Assembly (NCBI GenBank): GCA_022799035.1
Contig: JAAWNQ010000018.1
Span: 1-39,670 of the forward strand
DNA length: 39,670 nucleotides
Source: Oscillospiraceae bacterium
GTDB taxonomy: Bacteria; Bacillota; Clostridia; Oscillospirales; Oscillospiraceae
Reading direction: 5' to 3'
The notes under the pieces were generated by a model, which was not told the DNA's origin, did not search any database, and saw nothing but the letters and a program-made list of their open reading frames with translations. This document shows positions 7,799-15,872 of the stretch, one piece after another. How positions within the stretch are numbered: the stretch's first letter is position 1; each line of letters starts with the position of its first letter. Both the position numbers and the translations under genes were made by a program.

Positions 7799-8326
7799 AT
7801 GAAAAGCCTGCTTCTTGTCATCGACTATCAGAACGATTTTGTAGACGGCGCCCTAGGCTTCCCCGGGGCGGAGGAACTGGACAGCCCCATCGCCCAAAAG
7901 ATCGCCCAATACCATGCCGCCGGGGACGACGTGGCCTTCACCCTGGACACCCACGGCCCCGATTACCTGGACACCCAGGAGGGCAAACACCTCCCCGTCC
8001 CCCACTGCCTCCGAGGCTCCGAAGGCTGGGCGCTCTGCGGGGAGACAGGAAAAAGCCGCCGGCATGAGGATCCCGTAATCGAAAAGCCCGCCTTCCCCTC
8101 CCTGAAGCTGGGAACCTGGCTGCGGGAAAAGGGCTATGACCGGGTGGAGCTGGTGGGGCTGGTGTCCTATATCTGCGTTTTGTCCAACGCCGTCATTGCC
8201 AAAGCCGCCCTCCCCGAAGCGGAAATCGTGGTGGACGCCGCCTGCACCGCCGGGCCCGATCTGACCCTTCACGAAAAGGCCCTGGATCTGATGGAAACCC
8301 TTCAAATAGCGGTTACAAATCGGTAA
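7799..8326 (+). CDS. Isochorismatase-family cysteine hydrolase, probable nicotinamidase
   Basis: A 175-residue protein starting MKSLLLVIDYQNDFVDGALG, which is the N-terminal catalytic Asp segment of the isochorismatase/PncA family. TLDTHGPDYL corresponds to the metal-binding Asp-x-His region. GLVSYICVLSNA holds the nucleophilic Cys. Nicotinamidase converts nicotinamide to nicotinate plus ammonia. The next gene makes nicotinate mononucleotide from nicotinate, so NAD salvage is the natural reading. Substrate choice is inferred from context. GGGAGG lies 6 bases upstream of the ATG. The stop codon falls inside one of two tandem GTTAC palindromes. Confidence 0.87.
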   Translation: MKSLLLVIDYQNDFVDGALGFPGAEELDSPIAQKIAQYHAAGDDVAFTLDTHGPDYLDTQEGKHLPVPHCLRGSEGWALCGETGKSRRHEDPVIEKPAFPSLKLGTWLREKGYDRVELVGLVSYICVLSNAVIAKAALPEAEIVVDAACTAGPDLTLHEKALDLMETLQIAVTNR

Positions 8327-8347
8327 CAAAAGTTACAAAATGGTAAC
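8312..8347. promoter_or_regulatory. Two tandem GTTAC-n6-GTAAC palindromes upstream of pncB
   Basis: GTTACAAATCGGTAAC (8312-8327) and GTTACAAAATGGTAAC (8332-8347) are spaced 20 bp centre to centre, about two helical turns. They end just before the AAGGAGG of the next gene. Such a pair looks like a regulator site, possibly responding to NAD status, but I do not recognise the motif. Confidence 0.45.
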
Positions 8348-8361
8348 AAGGAGGACTCCCT

Positions 8362-9792
8362 GTGAAACAGCACCTCAACCACACCATGCTCTGTGATTTT
8401 TACGAGCTGACCATGGCAAACGGCTATTTTCAATCGGATATGGCCGGGCAAATCTGCTATTTTGACGTATTTTTCCGCTCGGTACCCGACGGGGGCGGTT
8501 TTGCCATCGCCGCAGGGCTGGAGCAAATCATCGACTATATCCAAGATCTTACCTTTGACCGGGAGGATCTGGATTTTCTCCGGGAAAAGGGCTGTTTTGA
8601 TGAGCATTTTTTGGATTATCTGAAACATTTTCGTTTTACTGGGGACATCTGGGCCGTGCCCGAGGGCACCGTGGTCTTCCCCCGGGAGCCCATCCTGACC
8701 GTCCGGGCTCCGGCCATTGAGGCCCAGTTCATTGAGACCTTTGTACTGCTGGCTCTGAACCACCAGTCCCTCATCGCCACCAAGGCCAGCCGCATCGTCC
8801 GGGCGGCCAAGGGCCGGCCGGTGATGGAGTTCGGTTCCCGCCGGGCCCAGGGCCCCGACGCCGCCCTGCTGGGCGCCCGGGCCGCCTATATCGCCGGGTG
8901 CGCCGGAACCGCCTGCACCCAGGCCGACCAGCTTTTCGGCGCCCCCTCCATGGGGACCATGGCCCACTCCTGGATTCAGATGTTTCCCGACGAGCTCACC
9001 GCCTTCCGCACCTACTGCAAGCTCTATCCCCACAACGCCACCTTGCTGGTGGACACCTACAATGTGCTGAGATCCGGCGTTCCCAACGCCATCCGGGTGT
9101 TCAAGGAGCTGGGGATCCAGGACTGCGCCATCCGGCTGGACTCGGGGGATCTGGCTTACCTGAGCCGGAAGGCCCGGGAGATGCTGGACCAGGCGGGACT
9201 GACAAGATGTAAGATCACCGCCTCCAACTCCCTGGACGAGTATATCATCCGGGACCTGCTGCTCCAGGGGGCCAGGCTGGACTCCTTCGGGGTGGGGGAG
9301 CGGCTCATCACCTCCCGGTCCGCCCCGGTGTTCGGGGGGGTCTACAAGCTGGTGGCGGTGGAGGATGAGGCGGGAAATGTGATCCCCAAGATCAAGATCT
9401 CGGAAAACCCCGCCAAGATCACCACCCCCCACTTCAAAAAGGTCTGGCGGCTCTATGACCGGAAGGACGGAAAGGCCTTCGCCGATCTGGTCACCGTCCA
9501 CGACGAGGTGGTGGACGAGAGCAAGCCCCTGAAGCTGTTTGATCCGGAGGCCACCTGGAAGCACAGCACCGTCACCGATTTCCGGGCGGAGGAGCTGCTG
9601 AAGCCCATCTTCCTGGGCGGCAGGCTGGTCTATGAAAAGCCCGGGATGGAGGAGATCCGCGCCTACTGCCAGGAGCAGCTCGACCTGCAGTGGGAGGAGG
9701 TCAAGCGGTTCGAGAACCCCCACAACTACTACGTGGACCTGTCCCAGAAGCTGTGGGACATGAAGCAGGAGCTGCTACAGCGGGAGGGGTAA
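8362..9792 (+). CDS. pncB: Nicotinate phosphoribosyltransferase
   Basis: Converts nicotinate and PRPP to nicotinate mononucleotide in the Preiss-Handler pathway. The 476-residue protein starts at GTG 8362, with AAGGAGG (8348-8354) correctly spaced. Recognisable parts are MLCDFYELTMANGYF at about residue 9 and VMEFGSRRAQGPDAALLGAR near 154. TNSLDEY-like TASNSLDEYII and FGVGERLITSRSAPVFGGVYK occupy the phosphoribosyl-binding half. Length is that of the bacterial family. It lies 35 bases after the nicotinamidase-like gene. Confidence 0.96.
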   Translation: MKQHLNHTMLCDFYELTMANGYFQSDMAGQICYFDVFFRSVPDGGGFAIAAGLEQIIDYIQDLTFDREDLDFLREKGCFDEHFLDYLKHFRFTGDIWAVPEGTVVFPREPILTVRAPAIEAQFIETFVLLALNHQSLIATKASRIVRAAKGRPVMEFGSRRAQGPDAALLGARAAYIAGCAGTACTQADQLFGAPSMGTMAHSWIQMFPDELTAFRTYCKLYPHNATLLVDTYNVLRSGVPNAIRVFKELGIQDCAIRLDSGDLAYLSRKAREMLDQAGLTRCKITASNSLDEYIIRDLLLQGARLDSFGVGERLITSRSAPVFGGVYKLVAVEDEAGNVIPKIKISENPAKITTPHFKKVWRLYDRKDGKAFADLVTVHDEVVDESKPLKLFDPEATWKHSTVTDFRAEELLKPIFLGGRLVYEKPGMEEIRAYCQEQLDLQWEEVKRFENPHNYYVDLSQKLWDMKQELLQREG

Positions 9793-9810
9793 GTCCTCTT
9801 ATCGCAGAAA

Positions 9811-9853
9811 AAAGGCCGGAGATTGTACGTTTGCGTACAATCTCCGGCCTTTT
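9811..9853 (+). terminator. Terminator after pncB
   Basis: A 19-bp perfect stem (AAAGGCCGGAGATTGTACG and its complement) with a 4-base loop ends in TTTT, 18 bases past the stop codon. Confidence 0.9.
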
Positions 9854-9940
9854 GCGGCAGCGGCGTCCCTTTACCTTCTTTATCAGATGGTCAAAAGAGC
9901 AGAGCAGATACGTTTCATAGGCTTCTCCTAATCTGTATTT

Positions 9941-10147
9941 TTAGTAATAAGCAAGCACTGTGCAAGAGGTGATGTAGGCAACATTATTAGTGCTCATTTT
10001 CGCGTATACGTCAACGCCGTTCCCACGTCCAAAGGCGGGAAGTCCCCCGTTGTTGGCAATATATACAAGACGCCAAACGGGGGGATCTCCACCCATGTTA
10101 TAGGCGTCATCCTCCTCTGTCCAAAGTGGAAAAACCGTCCCCGCGTC
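9941..10147 (-). pseudogene. In-frame coding-like extension beyond the TGA of the SLH protein gene
   Basis: Read on the minus strand, the frame of the SLH gene continues past its TGA (10148-10150) for 68 sense codons to a TAA at 9941-9943. The peptide looks protein-like (starts DAGTVFPLWTEEDDAYNMG, later WRLVYIANNGG and NVAYITSCTVLAYY). It has no start codon with a ribosome-binding site. The simplest reading is that a nonsense change truncated an originally longer protein, making this a decayed 3' part. Programmed read-through is less likely. The rest of the gap between 9793 and 10147 holds only the pncB terminator and about 85 bases in which I see nothing. Confidence 0.5.
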
Positions 10148-10927
10148 TCATTTTTGCTCTGTCAAAAGATCGCTCAATTCCGTATTGCGGTAGGCGGGGA
10201 AGGCGGCACGAAACAGGGTGATGACGCCGTTTTCATCCATGGGATTGACAAATTGACCCTCACTCTCCTGACCCCAAATAGCCAAAAACACCGTAACAGG
10301 CGCGCTTAAGGCATTATACAGCATTTGGGCGGCATTTTCCCTGCTGAGCGGCGCGGCGGTATAAATTTTACCGTCCCGGTAGGGGACCGCCTCCTGGGGC
10401 AGGCCATTATAGAGCTTGATATCGTCCTGCAAAGCGCTGAGCTCATAGGTCTTCTCCCCCCAACGAGAGCCGTTGAGCCGATAGGCGTCGGCATTATAGC
10501 CAAGCAGCACCAAAATCATTTTGGCAAATTCCAGGCTGGTGATATTTCCGTCGGGATCAAACATCCCATTTCCCCGACCGACAATAATCCCACCTTTGTC
10601 ACACCAAGTAATGTATTTTTCCGCCCAGTGGTCAGAAATGTCTAAGAGATCCGCAGGAAAGGACGGGTTATACTCCGCGTCCTGACCACCGTGGGCCAGG
10701 ACAAAAAGAAGCTTGGCGGCCTCCGCCCGGGTCACCAGGCCGGCGGGAGAAAAGGACCCATCGGGCATACCGTCAATAACCTCCAACGCGCTGAGAACAG
10801 TAACAGCCTCCTGCTGTTGGATATCTTCAGCATCTATGAAGGTGGATGCGTCGATGGCCACAGCAGAAATTGTCAGGGAAAAAACGCAGGCCGCGGACAA
10901 CAACAATGAAAGAATTCTTTTTCTCAT
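10148..10927 (-). CDS. Secreted S-layer homology (SLH) domain protein
   Basis: A 259-residue exported protein. Signal peptide: MRKRILSLLLSAACVFSLTI, with cleavage likely near AVAIDA. Three SLH-type repeats follow: about residues 30-75 (VIDGMPDGSFSPAGLVTRAE), 90-140 (GIIVGRGNGMFDPDGNITSL) and 150-210 (APLSRENAAQMLYNAL). SLH repeats anchor proteins to pyruvylated secondary cell-wall polymers. Beyond them only a short tail remains before a TGA, with no obvious functional domain. The open frame beyond that stop suggests truncation. GGAG lies upstream of the ATG. It is downstream of another secreted-protein gene on the same strand, with a GC hairpin between. Composition is AT-richer than the flanking housekeeping genes. 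Confidence 0.85.
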   Translation of the reverse strand: MRKRILSLLLSAACVFSLTISAVAIDASTFIDAEDIQQQEAVTVLSALEVIDGMPDGSFSPAGLVTRAEAAKLLFVLAHGGQDAEYNPSFPADLLDISDHWAEKYITWCDKGGIIVGRGNGMFDPDGNITSLEFAKMILVLLGYNADAYRLNGSRWGEKTYELSALQDDIKLYNGLPQEAVPYRDGKIYTAAPLSRENAAQMLYNALSAPVTVFLAIWGQESEGQFVNPMDENGVITLFRAAFPAYRNTELSDLLTEQK

Positions 10928-10960
10928 TTTATCTTTACTCCTTTTCTAATGGTTAGGTAT

Positions 10961-10999
10961 CCCGAGAGCCGCCTCAAACAGAATGAGGCGGCTCTCGGG
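10961..10999. terminator. GC hairpin between the two secreted-protein genes
   Basis: A perfect 15-bp stem CCCGAGAGCCGCCTC with a 9-base loop. No T-run follows on either strand, so it may be an mRNA-stabilising or processing hairpin or a weak terminator. Confidence 0.55.
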
Positions 11000-11031
11000 C
11001 GGAGTTTAACGTCTAACGATGGCAACTGAAA

Positions 11032-11673
11032 TCAATAATAACCCTTAATCATAAAGCCAGCAAAGGTAGATTCCCCTCGATTGATTTTGGCCGCCACCTC
11101 AAAGTAGCTGCCATTGGGGAAAGAAATTGAAGTCCCGCTAAAAACTTCACCATCCCAAATGATAACTTCGGCAGTCCTCAAATCGGGATATTGATATTCC
11201 AGAGGCCCCGTAGAGGTAAAAATATGGCCGGAGGCATCAGTCAACCGGAGAAAAGCAACTGTGGGATCACCGGTATAGGCACCGCCGTTAAATTCAAAAA
11301 CAAGGCGGTCATAGTCATGCTTCAGAAAAATCGTGGTGACATCTTTGTACTCCGAATTAAGATGGACTCTTGCTCCCTGATACAACCAATCAAAATTTTC
11401 GCTCACGCTCAAGGGAGAGATTGGATCCACCGCAGCGAGGGCGGCGGACTGGATCAGCTCATGCTCCTCCTGGGAAGTAGCGTTCTCAGGGATATTCACA
11501 TTGACGCTGGTCTGGGAGGATCGACCGTCAGCCTTAATGTGGGTCACATGGACAACAACGGTTTCCCCGGCAGCGTCAGAAAGGGTCCTGCTTTCTGCGG
11601 CGGAGACAGTGGGCAGGGCGGCGGTAAGTACGGCAGCGGCGCACAGGGCGCTGAGAATTTTACGCAGTTTCAT
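11032..11673 (-). CDS. Secreted protein of unknown function
   Basis: Not recognised. The 213-residue protein has a clear signal peptide (MKLRKILSALCAAAVLTAAL, cleavage near VSAAES). The mature part is polar, with no Cys, and pattern changes suggest beta-strands (VFEFNGGAYTGDPTVAFLRL, SISFPNGSYFEVAAKI), so a beta-sandwich or adhesin-like fold is possible. The ATG at 11673 is preceded by AAAGGATGG. It is divergent from the ECF sigma-factor operon and upstream of the SLH protein gene. That arrangement makes it a candidate member of the sigma factor's regulon, but this is inference only. Confidence 0.7.
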   Translation of the reverse strand: MKLRKILSALCAAAVLTAALPTVSAAESRTLSDAAGETVVVHVTHIKADGRSSQTSVNVNIPENATSQEEHELIQSAALAAVDPISPLSVSENFDWLYQGARVHLNSEYKDVTTIFLKHDYDRLVFEFNGGAYTGDPTVAFLRLTDASGHIFTSTGPLEYQYPDLRTAEVIIWDGEVFSGTSISFPNGSYFEVAAKINRGESTFAGFMIKGYY

Positions 11674-11899
11674 TGGTAGACCATCCTTTTCTTTTTTATT
11701 TTTGGTGCCCTTGTCCGCAGCGGCGGGATAGCCTTAGCTCTGCATGGGACTCACCTCTTTTTTGTTCTAAAAGATATATGTTGCCAAATCCCAATTTTGT
11801 TGCGGGCCTTTTCAAAATTTTTTCAGGTCGTTGTTTTGTCCTCTCACTTTTCTTTTTCAAAAATTGTGATAAAATAAAAGCAAGGAGGTGAGAGGTCAT

Positions 11900-12373
11900 A
11901 TGGCGCAGAGTTGGAAAGATTGGATCGCCGCGCTCTACCGTCAGTCTTACCTGCGGCTGTACCGTGTAGCATACCGGCTGACGGGCAGTATGGAAACGGC
12001 GGAGGAGCTGACCCAGGACACCTTCCTTTGGGCTTTACTGCACGGGGAGGAGCTGATGACCCACCCCAAGCCGGAGGCGTGGCTTATGCGGACCCTGACC
12101 AACCTGGTCAGGAACGAAATCCGGCGTTTGGCCTCTACAGAGATCTCGCTGGAGACCCTGATCCCTATACCAACGCCAGAGGAGGACCGGGGGCTTGTCG
12201 AACTGCTGCCCGCTCAATTGGTGGAGGAGGACCGGAAGGTCCTGATATTGCGTTTTGAACAGAGATTGGACTACAGGGAGATCGCAGACAGACTGGGAAT
12301 CTCAGAAACCGGCTGTCGAAGCCGGGTTTTTCGGGCGCTTGAACGGTGCAGAAGGCTGTTAGGCTCTACATAA
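11900..12373 (+). CDS. ECF-type RNA polymerase sigma factor
   Basis: A 157-residue sigma-70-family protein with only regions 2 and 4, as in extracytoplasmic-function sigma factors. Region 2 covers about residues 15-50 (LYRVAYRLTGSMETAEELTQ, with DTF). Region 4 covers about 112-150 (YREIADRLGISETGCRSRVF). I choose the ATG at 11900 because AGGAGGTGA (11883-11891) is ideally placed for it; that same Shine-Dalgarno overlaps the earlier in-frame GTG at 11888. It is followed by a membrane protein gene that is a likely anti-sigma factor, and by a secreted protein. TAAAAT at 11870-11875 could serve as a -10 element. Confidence 0.93.
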   Translation: MAQSWKDWIAALYRQSYLRLYRVAYRLTGSMETAEELTQDTFLWALLHGEELMTHPKPEAWLMRTLTNLVRNEIRRLASTEISLETLIPIPTPEEDRGLVELLPAQLVEEDRKVLILRFEQRLDYREIADRLGISETGCRSRVFRALERCRRLLGST

Positions 12374-12450
12374 GAAAAAATAAAATTACCGCAACAAATT
12401 GCCCTCCCCATAACATAATCCATATGAGGGCAGAAAGGAGGGGAAAGGGA

Positions 12451-13317
12451 ATGCATGATCTTGAGAAAAAAACGGCTTCACAAAATAGGCCCGGCAGTGA
12501 GGCTATGTCAACGGAAAGTCTCCATACAATGTCCCCCGCAGAGCTGGCTGACGCCCTGGAACTGACTTTGGATCTCATGACAGAGGAGAACTACGACCCC
12601 GATCTGATCGACGCCTATCTGGACGCCCTGGATGAAAAGGCCCCCATGCCGGAAGGGCCGGGGGTCGAGGAAAGGTTTGCCGCACTTACGGACAGGCTAG
12701 GGTCTATCTCCCTCGGGAATCAAGCGTCCTCCCGTGAGCACAAGGGCACTGATACAGTCAGGCGGTATCCGCTCAAAAGGGTGTTTGTCACCGCTGCCGC
12801 CACAGTGGCCCTTCTTTTCACCCTTATGGTGGGCGCCCAAGCCGCCGGACTTGATATCTTCGGCAATTTGGCCCGGTGGACAAACGGGGTGTTTTTCTTC
12901 CCTCCCTCCACTGAGGAAAACGAATTTTCCGCCTCGCTCCAGCAGGCCCTTGAGAGGGCGGAGCTGCCCAAGGAGCTTGCCCCCACCTGGTTCCCGGAGG
13001 GGTTTACCGCAGAGGAGCCGGAATTTTGGGATGACGATGTCAGTACGGCTGTTGGGATCTCTTTTGTAAATCCCGAGGGGAAAAGTTTTATTGTCAGCAT
13101 TGATTTTTATAAAGAGGCCGGGGCTATTGAAACGCTCCCCTTTGAAAAGGATGCGGGTAATGTGGAGGTGTATATCAGCAAAAACCGAACATTTTATATT
13201 ATGTCTAATATAAATGTACATTTTGCCGTATGGACAGATGGCAACTTACTGGAATCTATTCGAGGTGACCTTTCCGTTGATCAGATCAAAGCTATGATCG
13301 ATTCAATAGGAGGTTAA
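12451..13317 (+). CDS. Single-pass membrane protein with DUF4367-like C-terminus, probable anti-sigma factor
   Basis: A 288-residue protein. Residues 1 to about 105 are charged and cytoplasmic (MSPAELADALELTLDLMTEE region). One transmembrane helix spans about 111-133 (VFVTAAATVALLFTLMVGAQ). Residues from about 180 to the end (LAPTWFPEGFTAEEPEFWDD, then VEVYISKNRTFYIMSNINVH) resemble the extracytoplasmic DUF4367 domain found in Firmicute membrane proteins next to ECF sigma genes. The role as sensor/anti-sigma is inferred from gene order and topology. No classic zinc anti-sigma (H-x3-C-x2-C) motif is present. The ATG at 12451 has AAAGGAGGGG upstream. The 77-base gap after the sigma gene fits an operon. 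Confidence 0.8.
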   Translation: MHDLEKKTASQNRPGSEAMSTESLHTMSPAELADALELTLDLMTEENYDPDLIDAYLDALDEKAPMPEGPGVEERFAALTDRLGSISLGNQASSREHKGTDTVRRYPLKRVFVTAAATVALLFTLMVGAQAAGLDIFGNLARWTNGVFFFPPSTEENEFSASLQQALERAELPKELAPTWFPEGFTAEEPEFWDDDVSTAVGISFVNPEGKSFIVSIDFYKEAGAIETLPFEKDAGNVEVYISKNRTFYIMSNINVHFAVWTDGNLLESIRGDLSVDQIKAMIDSIGG

Positions 13318-13320
13318 AAA

Positions 13321-13743
13321 ATGAAAAAACGTATTCTTTCTCTGGGGCTCTTGGCCATATTTGTACTCTCTATGTGCTGTGTGGGTGCCGCCGCGGCAGA
13401 GGCCCGAGCCAGCTCGACTCTTACTCTTTTTACCGCAAGTGCATCGAAAGGGAACAATTCAGGAGAAGTTAAAATCAGCTATGACGTGCAAACTAACACG
13501 CCAGCGGACAAGGTAGGTATATCTTCCATCGCAATTTATAAATCAGACGGCTCTTATGTGACGACTGTTACCGGAACAACGGGGAATGGCTTGGTTCGTA
13601 CAGGGGCTTACCGCCACAAATCCACATATGTCTATACAGGCACCTCTGGAACTTCTTATTACGCGGTGGTGACCGGGTTCGCAACGATCGGCTCGGATTC
13701 CGACAGCAGGACCGTGACCACCTCTACGATCAAGGCGCCTTAA
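13321..13743 (+). CDS. Small secreted protein of unknown function
   Basis: A 140-residue protein with a signal peptide (MKKRILSLGLLAIFVLSMCC, cleavage near AAAAEA). The mature domain is about 112 residues, rich in Ser/Thr/Tyr/Gly and lacking Cys, and looks all-beta (KVGISSIAIYKSDGSYVTTV, STYVYTGTSGTSYYAVVTGF). The fold resembles a small fibronectin-like or Ig-like module, but I do not recognise a family. It starts 3 bases after the membrane protein gene, with GGAGG upstream, so it is the third gene of the ECF sigma operon. It could be the signal-sensing or effector output of that system. Confidence 0.75.
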   Translation: MKKRILSLGLLAIFVLSMCCVGAAAAEARASSTLTLFTASASKGNNSGEVKISYDVQTNTPADKVGISSIAIYKSDGSYVTTVTGTTGNGLVRTGAYRHKSTYVYTGTSGTSYYAVVTGFATIGSDSDSRTVTTSTIKAP

Positions 13744-13770
13744 ATTAAAGCTGTCAGACTTCTTCATATG

Positions 13771-13810
13771 AAAACCGTCCCACCCCCAAGGCCGGGGGTG
13801 GGACGGTTTT
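13771..13810. terminator. Bidirectional terminator between ECF operon and spo0A
   Basis: A 17-bp perfect stem (AAAACCGTCCCACCCCC and complement) is flanked by A-run and T-run on both sides. It serves both the rightward secreted-protein operon and the leftward spo0A gene. Confidence 0.9.
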
Positions 13811-13818
13811 TTCCACTC

Positions 13819-14574
13819 TTACTTCTCCTTCTGCTGGAGCTGAAGGCGGTCGGCGATCATGGCGATGAACTCCGAGTTGGTGGGCTTGCCCTTGGCGTTG
13901 GAGACGGTGTAGCCGAAATACTTTTGCAGGGTCTCCAGGTCCCCACGGTCCCAGGCCACCTCGATGGCGTGGCGGATGGCCCGCTCCACACGGCTGGCGG
14001 TGGTGCCATAGCGTTTGGCTACCTCGGGGTAGAGGACCTTGGTCACCGCGTTGATCACGTCCATGTCCTCCACGGCGATGAGAATGGCCTCCCGCAGGTA
14101 TTGGTAGCCCTTGATGTGGGCGGGAACGCCGATCTCGTGGATGATGGCGGTGACGGTGCTTTCCAGGCCCCGGCGGGTCCGGTCCACCTCCTCCACGGGG
14201 ACGGAGACCGAGGCCAGCTGACGGACCCGCTCCACCACGGAGGTGACCCGGCAGGGCTTCATCAGGAAGTAATCCGCGCCCCGGGCCGCCGCCAGCTCGG
14301 CTACGCTGCCCCCGGCAAAGCTGGAGAGCACCAGCACCTTGGGACGGGGGACAAGCTCCCCAAGCTGGGTCAGAACGTCCACCCCGTCCAGGGTGGAGAG
14401 GACCATGTCCATCACCACCACATCGGGCTGTCTCTGGCGGCACAGCTCCACCAGCTCCTCCCCGTCCGAAGTCTCTCCCATGATGGTGAGATCCCCCTCA
14501 TCCTCCAGGGTCTCTACCAACAGGCGGCGAAACTCCTCTCCCGCGTCCGCTACGATCACTTTCCTCTGGTCCAT
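13819..14574 (-). CDS. spo0A: Sporulation master response regulator Spo0A
   Basis: Phosphorylation-activated transcription factor that commits cells to sporulation. The 251-residue protein has an N-terminal receiver with [13 protein letters not shown] (phospho-acceptor Asp in MDM) and the conserved Lys in FLMKP. The C-terminal half is the Spo0A-specific DNA-binding domain ([60 protein letters not shown]). I take the ATG at 14574 because [10 protein letters not shown] aligns with usual Spo0A starts; a TTG at 14586 is the alternative. The acidic pocket reads ADAGEE rather than the usual ADDN, so one acid is replaced by Ala. It lies just downstream of spoIVB, the conserved order in spore formers. 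Confidence 0.97.
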   Translation of the reverse strand: MDQRKVIVADAGEEFRRLLVETLEDEGDLTIMGETSDGEELVELCRQRQPDVVVMDMVLSTLDGVDVLTQLGELVPRPKVLVLSSFAGGSVAELAAARGADYFLMKPCRVTSVVERVRQLASVSVPVEEVDRTRRGLESTVTAIIHEIGVPAHIKGYQYLREAILIAVEDMDVINAVTKVLYPEVAKRYGTTASRVERAIRHAIEVAWDRGDLETLQKYFGYTVSNAKGKPTNSEFIAMIADRLQLQQKEK

Positions 14575-14678
14575 ACCCTTACACAACCTTTTTGCCTGGC
14601 CAAGGCAGTATTACCGGTTGCTCATAATTTACCATAAAAAGACAGCGTACGCAATCCCTTTTTGGAAAATTTTGGTTA

Positions 14679-15806
14679 TTAATCGTTCGACACAATTTGA
14701 CTATTTCCATTATTTTGGCCTTTTTGACAACTTTCTGCCGTTTTCAGCATATTCTCCGCCAGGATGCCGTAGCCCTGGGTGGGGTCCCCCACCAACACGT
14801 GGGTCACCGCCCCCACCAGGCGGCCGTTCTGGACGATAGGACTGCCCGACATGCCCTGGACGATGCCTCCGGTGACCTTTAAAAGGGCGGGATCGGTGAC
14901 CTTGACGGTCAGGTCCCGGCCGTCGGAGGCGTCGGGATGGAGCTTGGTGATCTCCACGGTGTAGGAGCGGACCTCCTCCCCGGCGATGTTGGAGTAGATG
15001 AGGGCCTCCCCGGTCTCCACCTGGTCCATGGTCGCCACCTCCAGAGGGTCCATCCGGACCAGGTCCTTTTGGAACAGAGAGCCGTAGACCCCGTGGGGGG
15101 TATTGGCCCAGAGGGAGCCGATGTCGGCGGAGAGGTCAAAGTCCCCGTGGAGCTCTCCCGGCTCCCCCCGCTGGCCCTTCTTCACGTCGGTGACGGTGGC
15201 GGAGAGGATCCCCCCCGTCTCCAAAGGCATGAGGAGAGCGGTGTCCACGTCGTTGATGCCATGGCCCAAAGCACCGAATTCCCCGGTGGCCGGGTCGTAG
15301 TAGGTCACGGTGCCGATGCCCGCCATGGAGTCCCGGAGCCAGGCTCCCAGCTTGTAGCTGCCGTCGGTGGAGCATTTTACCGCCTGGGCGGTGACCTGGA
15401 GGGGCTTGCCCTCCCGGAGGGCCCGGATGGACATCTCCTCCCCGCCCACTTTGGCCAGCTCGGCCTGGACCTCCTCGATGGTGTCCACCTCGCTGGCGTT
15501 GATATGGGTGATCACGTCACCCTCCCGAAGGCCGCAGGTCTTGGCGGGGACCGCCTGACCTCCGGCGGCGGGGATCTGGGAGAAGCCTACCACCATCACC
15601 CCGTCGGAAAAAAGCTTGATGCCTACCGCCCGGCCTACCGGCACCAGCAGCCGGGGGGAGGAGCTACCGCCCCCGGTCATCTCTGGTCCCTCCGCCGCCG
15701 CGGCCCAGGCTCCGCCCTGCCCCAATAGTCCCAGCAGGAGCAGACCTGCCAGGGCTCCCCGGAGCAGGGCGGAGCTGCCCGGGCCTCTTTTTTCTGTGTT
15801 GTTCAA
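14679..15806 (-). CDS. spoIVB: SpoIVB serine peptidase
   Basis: Peptidase secreted into the intermembrane space of the forespore, known to trigger pro-sigma-K processing. The 375-residue protein has an N-terminal hydrophobic anchor (about 14-36). A PDZ domain follows at about 75-150 (VPAKTCGLREGDVITHINAS). The S55-family catalytic domain has the His in FGALGHGI and the Ser in IVQGMSGSPIVQNGRLVGAV. The start is TTG at 15806, with GGGGGTGG 4 bases upstream; there is no better ATG. It is directly upstream of spo0A on the same strand. Confidence 0.96.
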   Translation of the reverse strand: MNNTEKRGPGSSALLRGALAGLLLLGLLGQGGAWAAAAEGPEMTGGGSSSPRLLVPVGRAVGIKLFSDGVMVVGFSQIPAAGGQAVPAKTCGLREGDVITHINASEVDTIEEVQAELAKVGGEEMSIRALREGKPLQVTAQAVKCSTDGSYKLGAWLRDSMAGIGTVTYYDPATGEFGALGHGINDVDTALLMPLETGGILSATVTDVKKGQRGEPGELHGDFDLSADIGSLWANTPHGVYGSLFQKDLVRMDPLEVATMDQVETGEALIYSNIAGEEVRSYTVEITKLHPDASDGRDLTVKVTDPALLKVTGGIVQGMSGSPIVQNGRLVGAVTHVLVGDPTQGYGILAENMLKTAESCQKGQNNGNSQIVSND

Positions 15807-15834
15807 TCAACCACCCCCATTTGATTTTCCCCCC

Positions 15835-15872
15835 GAAAAAAAATCGAGACAGCGCCGCGAGGCGCCATCTCT
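15835..15872 (-). terminator. Terminator-like hairpin upstream of spoIVB
   Basis: On the minus strand, GAGA and GCGCC arms pair with GGCGC and TCTC around a TCGC loop, followed by eight T. It would end leftward transcription before spoIVB. Confidence 0.65.

Noticed and set aside
10148-10150. Selenocysteine insertion at the TGA of the SLH gene
   Set aside because: No clear SECIS-like hairpin directly after the TGA, and SLH proteins are not known selenoproteins; truncation is simpler.
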